Positions 51,151-59,230 of a stretch of 64,000 bases of DNA are shown here, piece after piece. The stretch spans positions 62,001 through 126,000 of the forward strand of contig JBASRE010000048.1 in the NCBI GenBank assembly GCA_049273695.1, in the 5' to 3' direction. Under the pieces are notes generated by a model. That model did no database searches. It was not told the DNA's origin and was given only the letters and a program-made list of their open reading frames with translations. The DNA is from UBA11740 sp049273695. Lineage in GTDB: Bacteria; Acidobacteriota; Blastocatellia; Pyrinomonadales; Pyrinomonadaceae. Position numbers and translations under genes: made by a program. Every line of letters begins with the position of its first letter. Within the stretch, counting starts at the first letter, position 1.

Positions 51151-54100
51151 CGCAACAACACAATGCACAAACATATAAACAAAGAATCACAAATGCTGCC
51201 CACTGCGCACCGCCCTCTGCCCACCGCCCACAGCACACCGCCCACTGCTCACAGCACACTGCTCAACGCCCACTGCGCACAGCACACTGCTCAACGCCCA
51301 CTGCTCACCGCCCACTGCTCACCGCCCACTGCGCACCGCCCACTGCACACTAATTATGTTGAGCTGCACGCGCGGTCGGCGTTCAGTTTTCTTCGCGGCG
51401 CTGCGACGCCTGAAGAATTAATCGCTGCGTGTGCTGAATTGAACATGCCGGCGATGGCGCTGTTGGATAACGATGGCGTTTACGGAGCGGCGCGATTTCA
51501 TTTGGCGGCGCAGAAGGTTGGGATTAAAGCGCACATTGGCGCCGAGCTAACAGTCCAAAGTCCGAACGGAGTCCAAAGTCCAAAGTCCAAAGTCCAAGGT
51601 CTCAGAGCGAAAGACAACAATGGTCGAAAGGACGTTGGACATTGGACGTTGGACATTGGACAAGCGCGTTCGAGTCCCAGCAAAAATACGTTCACGCTCC
51701 CACTCCTGATTCGCAATCGCACCGGCTATCAAAATCTCTGTCGCCTGATCACTCTGATGAAGATGCGTGTGCCGAAGCATGCAAAGCCGGGTGAATGCGC
51801 GGTCACCCTCGACGAGTTGGCAGCGTATGCGGATGGATTGGTTTGTTTGACGGGCGTGGAGGATGGGCCGCTGTTTTCGGATGGTTCAGGCGTTGCCTGC
51901 GCAAGAGGCGGGCAACGCCCGCCGCTAAACATTCACGCGGCCGAGCGGCTCGTAGACATTTTCGGCCGTGAAAATGTCTATGCCGAGCTGCAACGTCACT
52001 TCAACCGGGCAGAAGAAGCGCGGAACCATGCGGTGATTGAAATTGCGCGCAAGCTGAAACTACCACTGTTGGCGACGAATGGCATCGGTTACGCGACGCG
52101 CGCGCAAAGGCAAGTGGCAGACGTCTTCACCTGCATTCGCAATCACGTGCGGCTGGAAACTGCCGGACGGCTGCTTTCGATCAATTCAGAACGGTTCGTG
52201 AAATCGCCCAAAGAAATGGCCGAGCTGTTTGCGGATTTGCCGGAAGCAATCGCCAACACAGTTGAGTTGTCTTCGCGCCTTGAGTTCACGCTAAAAGATC
52301 TGGGCTACGAATTTCCGAAGTATCCAGTGCCGGCGGACGAGACGATGACTTCATTTTTGCGTAAGCGGACTTACGAAGGCGCACACTTGCGATACGGCCG
52401 AAACGGCGAATTCGCACGCGCACAAAAACAGATCGAGCACGAATTAAAACTAATAGAGAAGCTGAAGCTTGAAGGTTATTTCCTGATCGTTTGGGACATC
52501 GTCGAATTCTGTAAGCATCAGGGAATTCTCATTCAGGGCCGCGGGTCGGCCGCGAACAGCGCGGTTTGCTACTCGCTTGGAATCACGGCCGTCGATCCGG
52601 TCGGCATGGAACTTCTATTTGAGCGATTTCTTTCGGAAGAGCGTGGCGAGTGGCCGGACATCGATCTGGATTTGCCGAGCGGCGACCAACGTGAACGCGC
52701 GATTCAATACGTTTACGAGCGCTACGGGAAACGTGGCGCGGCGATGACTGCGAACGTGATCACTTATCGCGGGCGTTCGGCGGCGCGCGAAGTCGGCAAG
52801 GTGCTCGGGTTCGATGATGAGACGCTCGGGCAGCTGTCCGGCCTGGTGCACACATGGGAATGGAAAGATCCGAAAGACACCACTGAGCGGCAATTCAAAG
52901 ACGCCGGGCTCGATTTGCGCGATAAGCGCATCAAGAAGTTTTTTCAGCTTTACCTGGCGGTGCAGGATTTGCCGCGACACCTGGGCCAGCATTCCGGCGG
53001 CATGGTGATTTGTCAGGGGCAGCTTGATTCGGTGGTGCCGCTTGAGCCGGCGGCGATGCCGGGCCGCGTCGTGGTGCAATGGGACAAAGAAGACTGCGCC
53101 GACCTCGGCATTATCAAGGTCGATCTGCTCGGCCTCGGTATGATGGCGGTGCTTGAAGAGACGATTCAAATCATTCGCGACGATTACAAAGAAGAAGTTG
53201 ATCTGGCACATCTGCCGCCGGACGACAAAGCTGTCTATGCGGCGCTGCAACAAGCCGACACGATTGGCATGTTTCAGATTGAAAGTCGCGCGCAGATGTC
53301 TTGTTTGCCGAGACTTCGGCCCCAGAAGTTTTACGACATCGTGGTGCAGGTTGCGATCATTCGGCCCGGGCCCATTGTCGGCAAAATGGTCAATCCGTAC
53401 CTGGAGCGACGGCTCGGTCGCGCGCCCGTGAAGTACGCCCATCCCGACCTCGAACCGGTGCTAAAACGCACGTTGGGTGTGCCGCTGTTTCAGGAGCAAC
53501 TGCTGCGGGTGGCGATGATCTGCGCAGATTTTACTGGCGGCGAAGCTGAAGAATTACGACGTGCGATGGGCTTCAAGCGTTCGGAGCAACGCATGAAAGA
53601 CATTGAAACTAAACTGCGAGGTGGAATGACGAGGAAGGGAATCAGCGGAAAAGTTCAAGAGGAGATTATCGAACAGATCGCGTCATTCGCGCTGTACGGA
53701 TTTCCGGAATCGCACGCCGCCAGCTTTGCTTTGATTGCTTATGCCAGCGCCTATCTCAAATGTCACTACCTGGCGGCGTTTACCGCAGCGACGCTCAACA
53801 ATCAGCCGATGGGGTTCTATCAACCGTTTACGATCATCAAGGACGCGCAGCGGCATGGATTGAAGGTTCTGCCGGTAGATGTGACGAAGTCGAATTGGGA
53901 ATGCACGCTCGAAGAGGGCGTTGGGGGTAGGGGGTTGGGGGTTGGATCCAAAGTCCAAAGTCCAAGGTCCAATGTCCAAAGTTCAACCTCAGCGAAACAG
54001 AGATTGGACCTTGGACCTTGGACTTTGGACAAAACCATCCTACACCCCACACCCCACACCCCACACCCAAGTCTTCGTCTCGGCCTGCTTTGCGTGAAAG

Positions 54101-54942
54101 GTTTGCGCGAAGAAGCCGGTCGCGCGATCGTGCGGGCCCGCGCTGCGCGGCCTTTCACCAGCATCGATGATTTGCATCTGCGCGCTCCGGAACTAAGAAA
54201 GGACGAGTTGCGCAAGCTGGCGGCGGTGGGGGCTTTGAATTTCATTCGAAGTCCAAAGTCCGAAGTCCGTCTAAGGCCCAACGTCCAAAGTCCAACGTCC
54301 AAAGTTCAACGTCCAAAGTCCAACGTCCAATGTCCAAAGTCGATTCAATCAAAACAGACATTGGACATTGGACATTGGACATTGGACGAAGACACGGACG
54401 TTGAACATTGGACGTTGGACCCGCCCCATCGTCGCGACGCGCTTTGGCAGGTCGAGCGCGTAGCGCGCGAGCCGGGGTCGCTCTATAAAAAGTTGGAAGA
54501 GACCGGTGGGTCACCGCTGCAAGCGATGACGTTGAATGAAAGATTGAACGCTGACTTGCGCGGCACGGGCATCACGATCGGCCGGCATCCGATGGCGCAT
54601 CAACGCGCATGGCTGGACACGATGCAGGTCATTACTGCGGCCCAGTTGCGGACCATGCGCAACGGCAATCGAGTGAAGGTTGCCGGTTGGGTAATTGTGC
54701 GACAGCGTCCGGGAACGGCCAAAGGATTCGTATTTCTAAGCCTGGAAGATGAAACGGGGATCGCAAACATCATCGTGAATCCGCAACTCTTTGATGGGAA
54801 CCGGCTCGCGCTGGTGAACTATCCGTTTCTCTTGATCGAAGGGATTTTGCAGCATCAGGACAATGTTATCTCCGTGAAGGCTAGACGCATCGAGCCTTTG
54901 CAGATGAAGGTTGAAGGGCCCGCTTCACATGACTTTCATTAA
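51139..54942 (+). CDS. dnaE2: Error-prone DNA polymerase DnaE2 with repeat-encoded inserts
   Basis: Open frame of 1267 codons against about 1050 for typical DnaE2. Conserved sequence begins at YVELHARSAFSFLRGAATPE (51355). No ATG sits there, so translation must begin within or before the heptamer array, giving a TAHCPLP-like leader, or at a non-standard codon. The polymerase core is intact: IQGRGSAANSAVCYSLGI, PDIDLDLPSGDQRERAIQY, GMFQIESRAQMSCLPRLRP and GFPESHAASFALIAYASAYL. The C-terminal OB domain follows (VKVAGWVIVRQRPGTAKGFV). Heptamer inserts lie at 51551-51664, 53919-54069 and 54249-54420, all in frame. Mutasome polymerase for translesion synthesis with ImuA and ImuB. Confidence 0.9.
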   Translation: MSSERNNTMHKHINKESQMLPTAHRPLPTAHSTPPTAHSTLLNAHCAQHTAQRPLLTAHCSPPTAHRPLHTNYVELHARSAFSFLRGAATPEELIAACAELNMPAMALLDNDGVYGAARFHLAAQKVGIKAHIGAELTVQSPNGVQSPKSKVQGLRAKDNNGRKDVGHWTLDIGQARSSPSKNTFTLPLLIRNRTGYQNLCRLITLMKMRVPKHAKPGECAVTLDELAAYADGLVCLTGVEDGPLFSDGSGVACARGGQRPPLNIHAAERLVDIFGRENVYAELQRHFNRAEEARNHAVIEIARKLKLPLLATNGIGYATRAQRQVADVFTCIRNHVRLETAGRLLSINSERFVKSPKEMAELFADLPEAIANTVELSSRLEFTLKDLGYEFPKYPVPADETMTSFLRKRTYEGAHLRYGRNGEFARAQKQIEHELKLIEKLKLEGYFLIVWDIVEFCKHQGILIQGRGSAANSAVCYSLGITAVDPVGMELLFERFLSEERGEWPDIDLDLPSGDQRERAIQYVYERYGKRGAAMTANVITYRGRSAAREVGKVLGFDDETLGQLSGLVHTWEWKDPKDTTERQFKDAGLDLRDKRIKKFFQLYLAVQDLPRHLGQHSGGMVICQGQLDSVVPLEPAAMPGRVVVQWDKEDCADLGIIKVDLLGLGMMAVLEETIQIIRDDYKEEVDLAHLPPDDKAVYAALQQADTIGMFQIESRAQMSCLPRLRPQKFYDIVVQVAIIRPGPIVGKMVNPYLERRLGRAPVKYAHPDLEPVLKRTLGVPLFQEQLLRVAMICADFTGGEAEELRRAMGFKRSEQRMKDIETKLRGGMTRKGISGKVQEEIIEQIASFALYGFPESHAASFALIAYASAYLKCHYLAAFTAATLNNQPMGFYQPFTIIKDAQRHGLKVLPVDVTKSNWECTLEEGVGGRGLGVGSKVQSPRSNVQSSTSAKQRLDLGPWTLDKTILHPTPHTPHPSLRLGLLCVKGLREEAGRAIVRARAARPFTSIDDLHLRAPELRKDELRKLAAVGALNFIRSPKSEVRLRPNVQSPTSKVQRPKSNVQCPKSIQSKQTLDIGHWTLDEDTDVEHWTLDPPHRRDALWQVERVAREPGSLYKKLEETGGSPLQAMTLNERLNADLRGTGITIGRHPMAHQRAWLDTMQVITAAQLRTMRNGNRVKVAGWVIVRQRPGTAKGFVFLSLEDETGIANIIVNPQLFDGNRLALVNYPFLLIEGILQHQDNVISVKARRIEPLQMKVEGPASHDFH
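51196..51349 (+). repeat. Heptamer array, 22 units (CTGCCCA family), inverted arm
   Basis: Exactly 154 bp: CTGCCCA, CTGCGCA, CCGCCCA, CAGCACA, CTGCTCA and variants. Complementary in orientation to the array at 51011-51150. It abuts the conserved start of DnaE2 (YVELHARSAFSF begins at 51355). Confidence 0.92.
51551..51664 (+). repeat. In-frame heptamer palindrome A in dnaE2
   Basis: Arm of GTCCAAA-type heptamers (51553-51598) and opposing arm GGACGTT, GGACATT, GGACGTT, GGACATT, GGACAAG (51630-51664). Encodes VQSPKSKVQ... and ...HWTLDIGQ between conserved PHP-domain blocks AELTV and PLLIRNRTGYQNL. Confidence 0.88.
51889..51919 (+). repeat. In-frame short palindrome in dnaE2
   Basis: GGCGTTGCC (51889-51897) and GGCAACGCC (51911-51919) form a hairpin, read in frame as SGVACARGGQRPP. 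The GGCGGGCAxxGCCCGCC style matches the terminator-like hairpin at 55021. Confidence 0.6.
53919..54069 (+). repeat. In-frame nested heptamer palindrome B in dnaE2
   Basis: Two nested arm pairs: outer GTTGGGGG-type (53919-53944) against ACCCCAC heptamers (54041-54069), and inner GTCCAAA/GTCCAAG against TTGGACC/TTGGACT heptamers. The conserved sequence LEE...LRLGLLCVKGLREEAGRAIV resumes directly afterwards. Confidence 0.88.
54249..54420 (+). repeat. In-frame heptamer palindrome C in dnaE2
   Basis: Left arm of about a dozen GTCCAAA/GTCCAAC/GTCCAAT heptamers (54250-54345), right arm of GGACATT/GGACGTT heptamers (54361-54420). Encodes KVQRPKSNVQ... and ...DIGHWTLDIGHWTLD between the conserved LRKLAAVGALN and HRRDALWQVERVAR blocks. 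Confidence 0.88.
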
Positions 54943-55005
54943 GTACGCACGCCTCTGGCGTGCTTTTAGTTTCGCGAATAAGGAGCACGCCAGAGGCGTG
55001 CGTAC
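54943..55005. repeat. Inverted repeat with 21-bp arms after dnaE2
   Basis: Arm 54943-54963 (GTACGCACGCCTCTGGCGTG plus C) is the perfect inverse of arm 54985-55005, with a 21-base loop. It starts at the base after the dnaE2 stop. The inner core CACGCCTCTGGCGTG also occurs at 9393. It could end or stabilise the mutasome transcript. Confidence 0.9.
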
Positions 55006-55013
55006 CCGCGTCA

Positions 55014-55043
55014 CAAAAAAAGAGGCGGGCATTGCCCGCCTCT
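55014..55043 (-). terminator. Rho-independent terminator of the TPR gene
   Basis: AGAGGCGGGC (55021-55030) pairs with GCCCGCCTCT (55034-55043). Read on the minus strand, the stem is followed by seven T (55020-55014), so it terminates the minus-strand gene at 55067. Confidence 0.85.
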
Positions 55044-55066
55044 TAAACTTCAGATCCAGTCTTACG

Positions 55067-56395
55067 TTACGGCCGTCGGCGTGGAGGTCTTGAGGCGGGC
55101 TTTTCCGCCTGCACGTTCTGTTGACTCTTCAAAGCCTCGAGCACCGCTTTCGCATCGGCTTTGAACTTATGCGCGTCCGGCGCCTTGTCAACGAATTGCT
55201 GCAGGTAATTCGCAGCCTGCTGGTACATCGCTTTAGCCTCGTCCTTCTTGCCTTCGCCTTCCTTTAACGCGCCAAAGTTGAAAAGAATCAGACCCATGTT
55301 CGACAGGGCCTCTGGGTCGTCAGGTTTTGCCGCGAGGATCTTCTCGTATTCAACTTTTGCCTTGTCGTAAGCGCCGGCGTCAAAAAGCATCTGGGCCAAG
55401 TCGTACTGGGCCTTGTTTTTCTTGACTGCGTCAGGTTCAGCAGCCATGTACTCGTGGTAAGCCGTTCCCGCGTCATCCGCCTTCGACGTATCCACCTTCG
55501 TGGTGAACAGGCGCATCGACTCAGCGCGCGCGGTTAGCGCGTAATACTTATTGGCTTCGTACTGCTTCAACTCGGCTGGATCCGTAGGCGGCGTGACCTT
55601 CTTGAGCAACTCCACGGCCTGACTAGATGCCTCGGCGGAAGCCTTGAAATCTGCCTTCGCTGTTTCCATGCCGGAAGTCTTGGCGGCTGCATCAGTGGAC
55701 TGCACTGCCGCGTTGAACTTATCGACCGCGCGTATCCGCAGCGCGACGGACTTATTCGTCAGCAACGACGGAATTCCCGGGTGCGCCGGATCCGCGGCGA
55801 TGCCCGTGTCGTATTGCCGAATCGCCTCGTCGTAATTCTTCGCCGTCAGCGCAGTATTTCCCGCGCGGAAGGAATCGCCAATCACCTGATTTGCGTTTTC
55901 AATCTTCTTGTTCGTCTCGATGACTTCGGCGTTCTTTTTTTCCATTTCCTCGCGCTTCGCCCTGTCGGCTGCGCTCTCGCCGCTACCGGCCGCTGCGGTT
56001 TCCGATCCACCGCCGCCACCGGCCTTCGCTTGCTCTTCAGTGAAGCGCTGGCCATTTCCCGGAGTCATGACAAGCTCGAAGTCGATGTCGCGGCCGACCT
56101 TCACACCGCCACGGACAGCGGGGGCCGCATTCGGCGCACTCACTGCAATGACGTACGTGCCGATGTACGGCAAGCCGGCGTAAACAAACTCGCCGTTCTT
56201 GTTGGCCTTGCTCGGGAATTTGCCGGGCAAGTCGGTGCGGTAAACATCGACTTGCGCGCCGGCGGCGGGGACCTTCGTGCCGTCGGCCTGCTGGATAAAC
56301 ACATGGCCCCGAAGTTGGCCAACTTGAGCTGACGCGCCGACGGCCGCCAGAAGCAAAACCGCGGAAGCGATAATCGAATACAAATAGCGACGCAT
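55067..56395 (-). CDS. Exported TPR protein with carboxypeptidase-regulatory-like domain
   Basis: 442 residues from the ATG at 56395, supported by TTTGGAGGAAC upstream and a signal peptide (MRRYLYSIIASAVLLLAAVG, cut near ASA-QVG). A CarboxypepD_reg-like domain (LRGHVFIQQADGTKVPAAGA; YAGLPYIGTYVIAVSAPNAA), a Gly/Ala/Glu-rich charged linker (RAKREEMEKKNAEVIETNKK) and TPRs (ALTAKNYDEAIRQYDTGIAA; AKVEYEKILAAKPDDPEALS) follow in order. A Pro/Arg tail ends the protein. Proteins with this plan are frequent in acidobacteria; their role is unknown, perhaps envelope organisation. Confidence 0.82.
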   Translation of the reverse strand: MRRYLYSIIASAVLLLAAVGASAQVGQLRGHVFIQQADGTKVPAAGAQVDVYRTDLPGKFPSKANKNGEFVYAGLPYIGTYVIAVSAPNAAPAVRGGVKVGRDIDFELVMTPGNGQRFTEEQAKAGGGGGSETAAAGSGESAADRAKREEMEKKNAEVIETNKKIENANQVIGDSFRAGNTALTAKNYDEAIRQYDTGIAADPAHPGIPSLLTNKSVALRIRAVDKFNAAVQSTDAAAKTSGMETAKADFKASAEASSQAVELLKKVTPPTDPAELKQYEANKYYALTARAESMRLFTTKVDTSKADDAGTAYHEYMAAEPDAVKKNKAQYDLAQMLFDAGAYDKAKVEYEKILAAKPDDPEALSNMGLILFNFGALKEGEGKKDEAKAMYQQAANYLQQFVDKAPDAHKFKADAKAVLEALKSQQNVQAEKPASRPPRRRP

Positions 56396-56511
56396 GTAAG
56401 TTCCTCCAAAAAATCTGCTGCTGGTGTGAACAGCCGACATTAAGATGCCTTTGATTTGCAACAAGTTGTAGCGGAAACCCGCCTTAAAGTTAATTAGCTA
56501 AACCCGTGCTG

Positions 56512-57246
56512 TCAAGCATACGGAATTGGATCGCTTACACCGGCTTCGCGAAAAGCGCGCAGGCGTAGAGCACACGAATCACAACGCCCGCAAGCATGGT
56601 CCTCAGCGCGGTAGCAGGACCATGTAAGGTGCAACGGTGCGTTCAATTCCACGCCACGTCTCACTATGTCGGATTTCCGCAGGTGTATGACCGGCGTCAC
56701 AATCGCAACGCGGGTTTCGGGCTTTGTTCCCGCGTCGATGGAGCGTTGAAAGGCCTCGTAAAACTCGGGCCGGCAATCCGGATAACCTGAAGAATCTTCA
56801 GCCACGGCGCCGATGTAGATACGTTCAGCGCCGATGACTTCAGCCCAACTTGTGGCAATCGACAACAAATGTGAATTGCGAAAAGGCACGTAGCTGGTTG
56901 GGATTTCGCTCGAAGTAAGATTTGCTTCGCTCACCGGGATGTTTTCATCGGTCAGGGAAGAGCCGCCGATAGACTTCAGATATTCGATCGAGACAGCGAG
57001 CCGCTTCTTTACGTGGTAGCTGTCGGCCAGGTCTTCGAAAGCCCGGCGCTCACGCGCCTCGGTTGGCTGTCCATACGAGACGTGAAGGAACGCCAATTCT
57101 TCGTTCTCTTCGTTGGCGATCGCGGCCGTGACACACGAATCCATGCCGCCTGAGACGAGGCAGACCGCTAAGGCGGAAGGATGAAGGCGGAAGGATGAAG
57201 CGGCCTCTTCATCGATCGATTGAATTGTCTCGCTGCTACCACCCAT
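56512..57246 (-). CDS. queC: 7-cyano-7-deazaguanine synthase QueC
   Basis: 244 residues. The ATP-pyrophosphatase motif SGGMDSCVTAAIA is at residues 32-44, YGQPTEARERRAF follows, and four C-terminal cysteines (SCYRAEDHACGRCDSCALRL) bind zinc. It makes preQ0 from 7-carboxy-7-deazaguanine, ammonia and ATP for queuosine or 7-deazapurine DNA. Most QueC proteins start only a few residues before the SGG motif; here about 28 extra residues include FRLHPSAL, encoded by four heptamers at 57172-57199. queE lies directly upstream. Confidence 0.93.
   Translation of the reverse strand: MGGSSETIQSIDEEAASSFRLHPSALAVCLVSGGMDSCVTAAIANEENEELAFLHVSYGQPTEARERRAFEDLADSYHVKKRLAVSIEYLKSIGGSSLTDENIPVSEANLTSSEIPTSYVPFRNSHLLSIATSWAEVIGAERIYIGAVAEDSSGYPDCRPEFYEAFQRSIDAGTKPETRVAIVTPVIHLRKSDIVRRGVELNAPLHLTWSCYRAEDHACGRCDSCALRLRAFREAGVSDPIPYA
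57172..57199. repeat. Heptamer repeat in the queC N-terminal coding region
   Basis: Four heptamers GGCGGAA, GGATGAA, GGCGGAA, GGATGAA, read in the queC frame on the minus strand as SSFRLHPSAL. Confidence 0.8.
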
Positions 57247-57257
57247 GCGTGCAAATC

Positions 57258-57373
57258 ATTTTCCATTTGTCATTTGACATTTATCATTTGCCATTTCAGT
57301 CGCGATTCGTCGTTGTCAATTGAGTCTCGGCCGCCCAATGAAAAATGGCCAATGAAAAATGATATGGAAAATG
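57258..57373. repeat. Heptamer inverted repeat between queE and queC
   Basis: Left arm ATTTTCC, ATTTGTC, ATTTGAC, ATTTATC, ATTTGCC (57258-57292) and right arm CCAATGA, AAAATGG, CCAATGA, AAAATGA, TATGGAA (57335-57369). Strict 7-bp period in both arms. It occupies almost the whole gap between the two genes. Confidence 0.9.
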
Positions 57374-57378
57374 TTCTT

Positions 57379-58023
57379 TCATACTCCCTTAACATCCGGC
57401 CCCCAAATGTACTTGTGAAGCTGCAGTTGCATGCGCACGTTCAATCCGCTGTCGGTGATCCACTTAGCCAGGTCCTGCAAGTTCACCAGCCCCCATGCCG
57501 GGGAAATCAGAATTGCCTTCGTTCGACTCTCAAGCTCGTATTGTTCGATGGTCTTCTTTGCGAACTCCCAATCCGACGCGTCGGCGATGACGAATTTGAC
57601 TTCGTCTCGATCCGCCCGCAAGCGCTCAAGATTTGACCAATCGTTCCGTTCGGCTTCACCCGAAGCCGGGCACTTTATATCGAGGATGACCTTGGCGCGT
57701 TCATCAACATCCGCAGTCGAAACATAGCCGCCGGTTTCAATCAAGACTTCGTATTCTTCATCGCAAAACTGTCGAATGAGGTCAAGCGCCTCGCGCTGCG
57801 CCAACGGCTCACCGCCGGTGACTTCCACCAGGCGGCAGCCAAAGTCGCGCACCTTTTGCATGATCTGTTCAATCGTGAAATGGTCGCCGCCGGTGAATGT
57901 GTACTCGCTGTCACACCAAGTGCAACGCATCGGGCAGCCGGTCAGCCGCACGAACGTGCAGGGGCGGCCGGCGTGCGTTGACTCGCCCTGGATCGAGTGG
58001 AAAATCTCGGTAACTCTGAGCAT
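57379..58023 (-). CDS. queE: 7-carboxy-7-deazaguanine synthase QueE
   Basis: 214 residues from the ATG at 58023 (MLRVTEIFHSIQGESTHAGR); the 17 codons upstream are translated heptamer repeat. The radical SAM motif is RLTGCPMRCTWCDSEY with Cys30, Cys34 and Cys37, then EVTGGEPLAQREALDLIRQF. It contracts 6-carboxytetrahydropterin to the 7-deazaguanine skeleton, the step before QueC. The two genes run in the same direction, separated only by the heptamer inverted repeat. QueD and QueF are not in the window. Confidence 0.94.
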   Translation of the reverse strand: MLRVTEIFHSIQGESTHAGRPCTFVRLTGCPMRCTWCDSEYTFTGGDHFTIEQIMQKVRDFGCRLVEVTGGEPLAQREALDLIRQFCDEEYEVLIETGGYVSTADVDERAKVILDIKCPASGEAERNDWSNLERLRADRDEVKFVIADASDWEFAKKTIEQYELESRTKAILISPAWGLVNLQDLAKWITDSGLNVRMQLQLHKYIWGPDVKGV

Positions 58024-58029
58024 TTTCCA

Positions 58030-58062
58030 GATTCTAGATACTAGATTTGTGATTGTCGATTT
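58030..58062. repeat. Heptamer array upstream of queE
   Basis: GATTCTA, GATACTA, GATTTGT, GATTGTC, GATTT: strict 7-bp period ending within the divergent gap between queE and the sigma factor gene. Confidence 0.75.
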
Positions 58063-58145
58063 CGTGTCGGCCAACCGCAGCCGCCCGGCTTCATCAAACT
58101 GGCGGGCAAACGATTCGGCCGGACGCGTCTAAAGATCGTGATAGC

Positions 58146-59147
58146 ATGGCCCGAGCCCTCGAAGAACACGCGATTTTGAGTAACAGTCAGACCCGAATTG
58201 ATGAAGTAATTGGCACCGGCGCGCAGCGCCTGGTTGAACGTGCGGACAACTCGCGGCGGCTCGACGCGGCCGCGCTGATCCAGCGCGTGCGGGCAACTGT
58301 CGAAAAATACGTTCTCAAACACGAGCCCCAGGCACCGGCCGAACAGATCGCTTCGTTCATCGACAGCTTACATGCGGACGATCTGTGTCTGGTCATTGCT
58401 TGCCAGCGCGGTGATCAATCCGCGTGGAGTGAACTGGTCGAAGGCTACGGCACGACCGTGAAATCCGCCGCGCGCGGAGCGAGTCCGAACGCTGAAATGG
58501 CGGAGGATTTAGCCCAGTCTATCTGGGCTGAACTGCACGGCCTTAAGGTTCGTGATGACGGGCAACCGGCAGGCAAGTTGGCGTACTACTCAGGCGCTGG
58601 TTCGCTGGGCGGGTGGCTGCGCGCGGTGGTCGGACAGCTGGCAATCGATCGCCACCGACGCGAAGCGCGCATGGTTCACACGGAAGAAGATGCGGAGCTG
58701 GATCGGCTTTCACGTGAGAGTGAAAAGGAATCTCCGGATGGCCGGGCCTTCCATTCGATGACGACACCAGAAGACGAGCTGGTGACGAACCTTGCGTCCG
58801 CCGCGGTTGAGAAGGCGTTCGCCCGCGCGTTGGGTGAGCTGGAAGATGAGGATCGTTTGCTTGTGAAGCTCTACTATTTTGATGGACTGCGCCTGCGCGA
58901 GGCCGGTGCGGTGCTCGGCGTGCACGAAGCCACCGCGAGTCGCAGACTGACGCGAATTCACGGTGATGTGCGCAAACGCGTCGAGACGCTCTTGATGAAA
59001 GAACATGGCTGGACGCAGACGGAAGCGGCGCGCTCGCTGTCGCAAATCGCTGCCACGCTGCAAATGGATGTCGAGCCGCTGCTCGCCGCGCCAGCCGCAA
59101 CCATGGTTGAATCTTCTGAGACCGGAGGCGACTCGGTCGCTGTTTAG
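58146..59147 (+). CDS. RNA polymerase sigma factor, sigma-70 family (ECF-like)
   Basis: 333 residues from ATG 58146; the frame is open upstream to 58053, but that part overlaps repeat DNA. An N-terminal extension of about 75 residues (IDEVIGTGAQRLVERADNSR; QRVRATVEKYVLKHEPQAPA) precedes region 2 (GDQSAWSELVEGYGTTVKSA; MAEDLAQSIWAELHGLKV; GWLRAVVGQLAIDRHRR) and region 4 (LVKLYYFDGLRLREAGAVLG; HEATASRRLTRIHGDVRKRV). The extra N-terminal region and a tail of about 45 residues are unusual for ECF factors. The zinc-finger anti-sigma gene follows at 59231. Confidence 0.88.
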   Translation: MARALEEHAILSNSQTRIDEVIGTGAQRLVERADNSRRLDAAALIQRVRATVEKYVLKHEPQAPAEQIASFIDSLHADDLCLVIACQRGDQSAWSELVEGYGTTVKSAARGASPNAEMAEDLAQSIWAELHGLKVRDDGQPAGKLAYYSGAGSLGGWLRAVVGQLAIDRHRREARMVHTEEDAELDRLSRESEKESPDGRAFHSMTTPEDELVTNLASAAVEKAFARALGELEDEDRLLVKLYYFDGLRLREAGAVLGVHEATASRRLTRIHGDVRKRVETLLMKEHGWTQTEAARSLSQIAATLQMDVEPLLAAPAATMVESSETGGDSVAV

Positions 59148-59230
59148 GACCGAGACCGCAAGATTGAGCGAAGTCGAGCGTTCAATGATTTAGGGAATAT
59201 AGGCGACGGCCGCGTCGCAATGTTTTGAGA

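Noticed and set aside
51011..51349. Possible CRISPR array
   Set aside because: The repeats are contiguous heptamers with no spacers, and no cas genes are nearby.
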